Shown here one piece after another: positions 1-4,450 of a stretch of DNA of 5,896 nucleotides (its first letter is position 1; each line of letters starts with the position of its first letter). The stretch is taken from contig CAITUB010000152.1 of NCBI GenBank assembly GCA_903895515.1, positions 1-5,896 on the forward strand, given 5' to 3'. The notes beneath the pieces are model-generated. The model was not told the DNA's origin. It worked only from the letters and a program-made list of their open reading frames with translations, and ran no database searches. Position numbers and translations under genes: made by a program. The DNA is from an uncultured Acidimicrobium sp. Its GTDB lineage: Bacteria; Actinomycetota; Acidimicrobiia; Acidimicrobiales; Ilumatobacteraceae.

Positions 1-1
1 G

Positions 2-1015
2 GATGTTCCCGACAACAGAATTATTGGTGCAGCACTGGGACAAGCTCGCATTTCACCGACCCGCATGATTTCAAATGATGCTGCACTGCGGATTAAAGCT
101 GCGCACATGGGTCTCATTGCCGAAGAGCACCAGCCCGTTGGTGCAAGTGCTGATTCGCGCCCGATGGGTTGGACAACGTTTGATACGACGAACTCACAAA
201 TTGATTCGCTGTACCGCAGTGGTGGAATTGAAGTGAGCGAAGTTGATGGCGCCACACATTTAGTGGACAACAATTTCGCCGTGCTGCGCAGTGGCTCGCA
301 ATCTGCGCTCGCCCGCTGCAACGACAACGAACTCAAACTGTTGGCGCAAACTGCACCTGAAGCGTGGGGCTTACGTTCGCGGAGCAAAGAACAACGTTTT
401 GCACTGGATTTGTTAATGGATCCAGAAATCAATGTGATCGCTCTTGACGGCCGGGCGGGAACTGGCAAAACATTGCTGGCCATTGCTTCAGGACTTGAAC
501 AAGTAGTTGAACAGCGGCGCTATGAACGCCTCGCTGTGTATCGCCCACTCGTTCCCGTTGGTCGCGCAGACGTTGGCTTCTTGCCAGGCGACCTGGATGA
601 AAAACTTGATCCATGGATGTCGGCAATTCACGACGCAATCGTTGCCCTCACCGATGAGCGCTCTAGTCGCGATGCGCGCGGTTTGATTGATGAGCTCACC
701 GACCGCGGACAACTCACGCTTGAGTCAGTCACGTTCTTGCGTGGTCGCTCGTTGCAACAGCAATTTGTTGTGGTGGACGAAGCACAAAACTTGGAACCCA
801 CCACCCTGAAGACCATCCTCACCCGCATTGGCGAGGGCACCAAGGTGGTGTTCACGGGCGACACCAGCCAGATCGATGCCCCATACATGGGCGAGTCGAA
901 TAATGCCCTGGCTGTGCTCATCCATGCCTTTGCCGGCCAAAGCTGTTTTGGCCACATCACGCTTGCAGCCTGCGAACGCAGCGCAGTGGCCAGCCTGGCC
1001 GCCGAACTGCTGTAA
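2..1015 (+). CDS. phoH2: PIN-PhoH fusion protein (PhoH2-type ATPase/ribonuclease), 5' end outside window
   Basis: The frame is open from base 2, 21 codons before the first ATG at 65, so this is the C-terminal part of a longer gene. The first ~45 visible residues match the end of a PIN nuclease domain: the acidic residue in VPDNRI, then a second in ISND followed by LRIKA and an AEEH end. After a linker the PhoH ATPase is complete: Walker A GRAGTGKT (449-472), the family block RPLVPVGRADVGFLPGD then EK, Walker B FVVVDEAQNLEP (from 764), the TGDTSQID sensor motif, and an ERS...LAAELL end typical of the family. In mycobacteria PhoH2 is a sequence-selective RNA helicase and RNase; the same cytoplasmic RNA role is inferred here. 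The next gene is 120 bases downstream on the same strand. The domain call is firm; the substrate is unknown. Confidence 0.93.
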   Translation, partial: DVPDNRIIGAALGQARISPTRMISNDAALRIKAAHMGLIAEEHQPVGASADSRPMGWTTFDTTNSQIDSLYRSGGIEVSEVDGATHLVDNNFAVLRSGSQSALARCNDNELKLLAQTAPEAWGLRSRSKEQRFALDLLMDPEINVIALDGRAGTGKTLLAIASGLEQVVEQRRYERLAVYRPLVPVGRADVGFLPGDLDEKLDPWMSAIHDAIVALTDERSSRDARGLIDELTDRGQLTLESVTFLRGRSLQQQFVVVDEAQNLEPTTLKTILTRIGEGTKVVFTGDTSQIDAPYMGESNNALAVLIHAFAGQSCFGHITLAACERSAVASLAAELL

Positions 1016-1044
1016 ACAGCCCCCACAGCGCCCCCTGGGCATGT

Positions 1045-1058
1045 GACTAACGACTAAC
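1045..1058 (+). repeat. Tandem heptamer GACTAAC x2
   Basis: Two perfect copies of GACTAAC lie head to tail. Each contains ACTAA, the reverse complement of the TTAGT found twice at 1090-1103. The pair starts 45 bases upstream of that second heptamer pair. It may be a distal regulator-binding element for whiB; that role is inferred from position and motif sharing only. Confidence 0.55.
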
Positions 1059-1089
1059 CACACTGTCAACAACTATGCCCTAGTCTGTG

Positions 1090-1110
1090 TTTAGTATTTA
1101 GTACTAAATA
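1090..1110. promoter_or_regulatory. Palindrome with tandem TTTAGTA repeats upstream of whiB (candidate operator)
   Basis: Bases 1095-1110 (tatttagtactaaata) are a perfect 16-base palindrome centred between 1102 and 1103. The left arm is part of a tandem duplication TTTAGTA TTTAGTA (1090-1103). TAGTAT at 1092-1097 fits a TAnnnT -10 element and would put transcription start near 1104, inside the palindrome, giving a leader of about 32 bases. No good -35 is visible. A dimeric regulator binding here would cover the start site, which suggests repression or autoregulation. The repeat structure is directly seen; the operator role is inference. Confidence 0.5.
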
Positions 1111-1135
1111 GAACCCATCGTGAAAGGCACTAGTC

Positions 1136-1483
1136 ATGTCACTGAAGGAATCCCCAGTCTCTGAGTCATATCTCTCCGACCTAGTCGACCCGGTTGCACC
1201 GATTGGCTCACTCATCGACTGGACGCAGTTTGCTAACTGCAAGGGCAAAACAAAATTGTTCTTCGCACCAAAAGCAGAACGACCACAGGCACGCGAACGT
1301 CGCGAAGCAAAAGCAAAATCGTTGTGTGCAGGATGCAACGTTCAAGTGCCGTGCAAAGAATTCGCACGCAACAATCACGAGTACGGACTATGGGGCGGCG
1401 AAAACGAAGAAGAACGCCACATCGCTGGTTACACCATGGCTGCACCAATTGGAGTTCGTAGCCGAGCGCTGAAGTCGGCATAA
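1136..1483 (+). CDS. WhiB-family [4Fe-4S] transcriptional regulator
   Basis: A 115-residue Wbl protein, the usual size. The four cluster-ligating cysteines are present: C35, C64, C67 and C73 (C-x28-C-x2-C-x5-C), followed by the family turn GLWGG (84-88) and the charged EEER. Between C35 and C64 lies a strongly basic and acidic linker (RQARERREAKAK region, 49-61). The basic tail (VRSRALK, ~106-113) fits DNA contact. Wbl proteins bind the C-terminal region of the principal sigma factor and adjust promoter choice in response to redox or nitric oxide state of the cluster; that is family knowledge. The ATG at 1136 is supported by GAAAGG eight bases upstream. The motif after the second cysteine is CNV, where many members have CPV. 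The Wbl subclass cannot be assigned from the window. The repeat-rich upstream region suggests dedicated control. Confidence 0.95.
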   Translation: MSLKESPVSESYLSDLVDPVAPIGSLIDWTQFANCKGKTKLFFAPKAERPQARERREAKAKSLCAGCNVQVPCKEFARNNHEYGLWGGENEEERHIAGYTMAAPIGVRSRALKSA

Positions 1484-1492
1484 CTCCCTATC

Positions 1493-1512
1493 GCTCATGC
1501 ATCTGCATGAGC
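1493..1512. repeat. 20-base inverted repeat between whiB and the epoxide hydrolase-like gene
   Basis: GCTCATGCA and TGCATGAGC are perfect 9-base arms around a 2-base TC spacer. It starts 10 bases after the whiB stop and ends 16 bases before the next ATG. As RNA it would form a stem of about 8 pairs with a 4-base loop, but no T-run follows, so it is a poor intrinsic terminator. As DNA it resembles an operator dyad for the downstream gene. Structure seen, function inferred. Confidence 0.55.
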
Positions 1513-1528
1513 CTGCCAAACTGTGTGC

Positions 1529-1936
1529 ATGGCAATTGCAACAGACAAAATTACTGATCCAGGCGAATACGTCACTCGGTTCATCGAAAACATTGAACAG
1601 AGTCACTTCACGGCCGCCATGGAAATGGTGTCTGAAGATTGTGAATACGACAACGTGCCCATCACCAAGGTGTTTGGCCGCGAAGCAATGATCCAAATCC
1701 TTTCCGACTTCCTTGCTGCTGCAACAAAAGTTGAATGGCTCATCCACCATCAAGTGTCAAACGGCGACATGGAACACGGTGTGGTCATGAACGAGCGCAC
1801 CGACCGCTTTGAGATGGACGGGCGTTGGATAGAACTTGATATTGCTGGATTATTCGTGGTGAGCAACGGAAAGATCGCTTTGTGGCGCGACTATTTCGAC
1901 CGCGAGTCCTTCACCAAGGCTCTCGCTTCTAAATAG
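1529..1936 (+). CDS. Limonene-1,2-epoxide hydrolase-like protein (NTF2/SnoaL fold)
   Basis: This small cytoplasmic alpha+beta barrel protein has 135 residues from the ATG at 1529; an in-frame GTG at 1523 would add two. It carries the limonene epoxide hydrolase signature: EYDNVPI (the Tyr and Asn that position the water), NERTDRF (the Arg and Asp of the triad), then dGRWIELDIAGLF and WRDYFD (second catalytic Asp). Those five residues match Y53, N55, R99, D101 and D132 of the Rhodococcus enzyme. The family opens epoxides in one step using an activated water, so hydrolase activity is plausible; the substrate is unknown and no terpene pathway gene is nearby. No Shine-Dalgarno sequence precedes either start. 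It could also be a SnoaL-like isomerase or cyclase, but the conserved triad makes that less likely. It is the middle of three same-strand genes, 45 bases after whiB and 26 before the exonuclease, so partial co-transcription is possible. Confidence 0.8.
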   Translation: MAIATDKITDPGEYVTRFIENIEQSHFTAAMEMVSEDCEYDNVPITKVFGREAMIQILSDFLAAATKVEWLIHHQVSNGDMEHGVVMNERTDRFEMDGRWIELDIAGLFVVSNGKIALWRDYFDRESFTKALASK

Positions 1937-1949
1937 AACACCCCTCGCT

Positions 1950-1955
1950 TACTGT
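1950..1955 (+). promoter_or_regulatory. Possible -10 element for a leaderless exonuclease transcript
   Basis: TACTGT fits the actinobacterial TAnnnT -10 pattern and ends seven bases before the ATG at 1963, the spacing that places transcription start at or next to the start codon. No ribosome binding site is present, which agrees with a leaderless mRNA. There is no recognisable -35, and six-base matches are common by chance. Confidence 0.3.
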
Positions 1956-1962
1956 GCTGAAC

Positions 1963-2538
1963 ATGAGCGAATCATTAGCGAACTTGCGGTTCGCAGTTGT
2001 CGACACGGAGACCACTGGTCTGTCCCCCACAACGTGTTCAATGCTGCAACTTGGCATTGTTATTGTGCGTGGAGACGGCACCATTGAAAGCCAATTCTCT
2101 ACCTACGTCAAACGTCGCTTCTGGAAACCGGGCAGGCTTGGCGCTCACCACATTCACGGCATTACGCGTTGGAAGTTACGCAAGGGCATCTCCATTCATG
2201 AAGCTCTCGATCGTTTGTCAGCCGAACTAAAAACTGCAACCTTTGTTGCACATAACGCAAAATTCGACCTTGGTTTTCTTCGAGCCGAGGCACAACGCTG
2301 CGGACATCCACTAGTTGTTGAGCAACCAATCTGCACGCTCACGCTTTCGCGATCACTCGACCCAAACAAAGCACATCCACATAATTTGCGTCAACTTGCA
2401 ATTCGCTATGGCATTACCGATGTTCCGAACCACGACGCTCTTGCCGATGCAATTGTGACTGCACGACTCTTGCCAATGTTGCTCGCCAAAGCCAACATCA
2501 CCGATGCCAGCCAACTGGCCAGCATCGCGCTCAAATAA
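1963..2538 (+). CDS. DEDDh 3'-5' exonuclease, DnaQ/DNA polymerase III epsilon family
   Basis: A 191-residue exonuclease domain with little else. All five metal/catalytic positions are visible: D14 and E16 in VVDTETTG (Exo I), D102 in AHNAKFDLGFL (Exo II), and H157 with D162 in NHDALADA (Exo III, DEDDh type). HHIHGI (62-67) is also typical of epsilon-like enzymes. It would remove nucleotides from DNA or RNA 3' ends in the cytoplasm. No polymerase-binding tail, BRCT, UvrC or helicase domain is attached, so it may be a stand-alone repair or RNA-trimming nuclease instead of the replicase proofreader. I prefer the ATG at 1963; an in-frame GTG at 1954 would add three residues. There is no Shine-Dalgarno sequence. 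The stop codon lies one base from the stop of the convergent pafC-like gene. Confidence 0.9.
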   Translation: MSESLANLRFAVVDTETTGLSPTTCSMLQLGIVIVRGDGTIESQFSTYVKRRFWKPGRLGAHHIHGITRWKLRKGISIHEALDRLSAELKTATFVAHNAKFDLGFLRAEAQRCGHPLVVEQPICTLTLSRSLDPNKAHPHNLRQLAIRYGITDVPNHDALADAIVTARLLPMLLAKANITDASQLASIALK

Positions 2539-2539
2539 T

Positions 2540-3490
2540 TCAGCTGTAGCGCTTCAACACTGCCTGCGCAGTGTGCACGCCTAAGTCCACCCATTTGGCT
2601 GGCTCAAGCACATCAATAGCGTCACCACCACGCAACAACAATCGACCCAGCCAAAGCTGTGAGCCAACAGCCATTTCAATTTTTACGCTGCCGTCGCTTT
2701 GCGGTTCACGTGAAATATATGGATACGTTTCGACTAGACGCAATGCTGCAGGTCGAACCATCAATGTTGCGGTCTCCATGTCGGTTCCAAAGAAATCAAC
2801 TTCGGCTTCAATTCCCTCGATTTTCGGATCCGCTGTTTTGCCAGTAGGCGTGAACTTTTGAATGCGGTCAATTCGGAAGTTGCGAATGTCTCCAGACTGA
2901 TCGTCGTCTGCACGCACATACCAATGCCCCATTTGTTCGAACACTGCGCGCGGAAAAATCGTGCGCGACGAATGCGAGCCGGAAATTGGCGAGAAATAGT
3001 CAATGGCTACGAATTGTCCGGCAGAAACCGCGTGCTGGGCTTCGACCAAAAACTTCACCGCCTTCACATCGACTTCGACCACGGCATCGCCCTTTGGAAG
3101 CAGTGGTTGCAGTTTTTTTAGTGCAGAAGCAAGCGGACCCTTTTTGTCTGCACCCGGCATCGACAATGCCGCACTACCCATTGCCTGCAGTGCGAAGAGT
3201 TCGGCAGAGTTCAATTGCAACGGACGCGAAAACATGAGTGGAACTTCGGCGAATACTTCACCTTCGTCAACGAACACATCAATCAATGCATCTGGCGTAT
3301 ACGGAGGCACACCACACATGGCCGCCATCATCAAATCGTTCATCAGTTCTTTTTCGCTTAACTTGAACTGCTTTGCCATATCGGAAAGCTTCACGCGCTT
3401 ACGGCTAATGAGCCACGGCAACATGACCAACAACCCTTCAACGCGCTCGGCAGCCCCGCGCGGACCTCGGCGAGATTTACGCATTGCCAT
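2540..3490 (-). CDS. pafC: PafC-like WYL-domain transcriptional regulator
   Basis: 316 residues. A basic N-terminus (RKSRRGPRG) leads to a winged-helix region (~15-60) with the PafC-like stretches VMLPWLISRKRV and CGVPPYTPDALIDV, then a WYL domain: GHWYV (190-192 replaces WYL with WYV), followed by RNFRIDRI (~203-210), and a C-terminal WCX-type segment. In mycobacteria PafB and PafC form a heterodimer that activates LexA-independent DNA-damage genes, with the WYL domains thought to sense single-stranded DNA; the same role is inferred. The chosen ATG at 3490 overlaps the upstream stop as TAATG and has AGGTGG six bases upstream (3502-3497), implying translational coupling; the longer reading from 3520 would invade the upstream gene. 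A run of seven A's at 3119-3113 lies in-frame. The pafB/pafC assignment rests on order and sequence pattern. Confidence 0.85.
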   Translation of the reverse strand: MAMRKSRRGPRGAAERVEGLLVMLPWLISRKRVKLSDMAKQFKLSEKELMNDLMMAAMCGVPPYTPDALIDVFVDEGEVFAEVPLMFSRPLQLNSAELFALQAMGSAALSMPGADKKGPLASALKKLQPLLPKGDAVVEVDVKAVKFLVEAQHAVSAGQFVAIDYFSPISGSHSSRTIFPRAVFEQMGHWYVRADDDQSGDIRNFRIDRIQKFTPTGKTADPKIEGIEAEVDFFGTDMETATLMVRPAALRLVETYPYISREPQSDGSVKIEMAVGSQLWLGRLLLRGGDAIDVLEPAKWVDLGVHTAQAVLKRYS

Positions 3491-4440
3491 TAGCGACCAC
3501 CTGCCTGCTCGGTGAGCCACGCAACGACTTGTTTACGAACACGCGGTGGACCAATGACTGTTGCGTGATCGACCATGGCAAACAGCCACACGCGAAATGC
3601 AGTCAGATTTGCACACGGAATTGCAAATTCCACTCCGCCATCAGCATGTTCTTTCACTACAGATTGCTTTCCAAACTGTGTGCGCACACCACTTGCCAAA
3701 CTTGCATCCACCAGCACGGTTGCAACTGCATCTTCGCCGTGACCTTCTGCAAGTAATTCGGCTTCCGTTGGTACGGCCTTTTGTAAATCAAAATCTTTTG
3801 GACGATTAAACGATCTGCGATCGCCTACAGAAATTTCACCATCAATCCGGTCGATTCGAAATGTTCGGCGATCGGCGCGCAAGTGGTCGTAGCCAACGAG
3901 GTACCAGAATCCGGCGCGCGCCAACAAACCATATGGGTCCACATTGCGTGTTTCGCCCTTGTACGAAAATGTCAGCGTGCGGTGTTCAACGACGCCGTCG
4001 GCGAGCGTGGTCATCAGCTCGTCATCCAACTGGATGTTCAAACTGGTTGACTGCGCATTGAGCGCACGTTCTCCACCAAGTTTCCATAGTGCTTCGTCGC
4101 CGTGACTTGCACCCACGCGAACTGTTGCCATGGCTAACTGCAATGCAGCACGTTCCTCATCGGTCAGACCTAAATCGCCGAGTTCAAAACTCTTGCGGTC
4201 TACTCGGTACGCACCTTCGCCAGCCTGATCGCCACCGAGCGTGATGAGTTCGATGGGAATTCCCAGTGCGCGCAAGTCTCCTTTGTCACGCTCGAACGCT
4301 GCTCGCGCTGCTGTGTCAGATTCTGGGTATTGACCAACAAGATCTTGACGAATCTGCTTCAGCGTCATCGGCTTGGTGCGTTGCACCAGCAGTGCAAGCA
4401 GGTTGATCATGCGCTCTGCTTGTGAATACCTCTCCGCCAC
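3490..4440 (-). CDS. pafB: PafB-like WYL-domain transcriptional regulator
   Basis: 316 residues, by coincidence or duplication exactly the length of its downstream partner. An N-terminal helix-turn-helix (~6-64) ends in FERDKGDLRALGIPIE, the hallmark of PafB-type regulators. The WYL domain follows (~150-200) with FWYLVGYD (WYL at 179-181) and RRTFRIDRIDG (FRIDRI 194-199), then a WCX-type C-terminal region. I start at GTG 4440, which gives MAERYSQAERMINLL, the expected family beginning; a longer reading from 4515 would run 65 bases into pgi with no family-like sequence. The GTG has only a weak ribosome site, so coupling to pgi, 10 bases upstream, is likely. Predicted role: one half of the PafBC DNA-damage activator. 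It differs from the classical context because neither pafA nor proteasome or tat genes are adjacent. Confidence 0.86.
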   Translation of the reverse strand: MAERYSQAERMINLLALLVQRTKPMTLKQIRQDLVGQYPESDTAARAAFERDKGDLRALGIPIELITLGGDQAGEGAYRVDRKSFELGDLGLTDEERAALQLAMATVRVGASHGDEALWKLGGERALNAQSTSLNIQLDDELMTTLADGVVEHRTLTFSYKGETRNVDPYGLLARAGFWYLVGYDHLRADRRTFRIDRIDGEISVGDRRSFNRPKDFDLQKAVPTEAELLAEGHGEDAVATVLVDASLASGVRTQFGKQSVVKEHADGGVEFAIPCANLTAFRVWLFAMVDHATVIGPPRVRKQVVAWLTEQAGGR

Positions 4441-4450
4441 AGCGCTCAGA

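Larger units (their letters stand above)
1016..1135. other. whiB upstream intergenic region
   Basis: This 120-base non-coding stretch separates phoH2 from the whiB-like gene. It holds a tandem GACTAAC pair, a tandem TTTAGTA pair, a 16-base palindrome and a Shine-Dalgarno-like GAAAGG (1122-1127, 8 bases before the ATG). I see no convincing terminator for phoH2: the short GCTGT/ACAGC repeat across its stop codon has no T-run. The 3' half is clearly more AT-rich than the flanking genes. Confidence 0.8.

Noticed and set aside
1009..1020. GCTGT-AA-ACAGC across the phoH2 stop as a terminator
   Set aside because: Only five base pairs, a two-base loop and no T-run; followed by a C-rich stretch.
628..1026. 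132-residue reading frame on the - strand opposite phoH2
   Set aside because: Fully antisense to a strongly conserved PhoH ATPase, with no recognisable motif or ribosome site.
1016..1135. LexA/SOS box or PafBC-type promoter motif ahead of whiB
   Set aside because: I found neither a GAAC-N4-GTTC dyad nor a TTGTCRGTG-like element; TGTCAAC at 1064-1070 is only a partial resemblance.
1388..1753. 121-residue - strand frame spanning the end of whiB, the spacer and the start of the epoxide hydrolase-like gene
   Set aside because: It crosses two well-supported genes, is Cys/Phe/His-rich in an unstructured way and matches no family I know.
3113..3119. Run of seven A's in the pafC-like gene as a programmed frameshift or phase-variable site
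   Set aside because: The A AAA AAA phase allows slippage, but the -1 frame closes within about 40 codons and adds no recognisable domain; single short runs are common.
3003..3515. 170-residue + strand frame opposite the pafC-like gene
   Set aside because: Low-complexity Ser/Thr/Asn/Ala composition typical of an antisense shadow; the opposite strand encodes a clear WYL protein.
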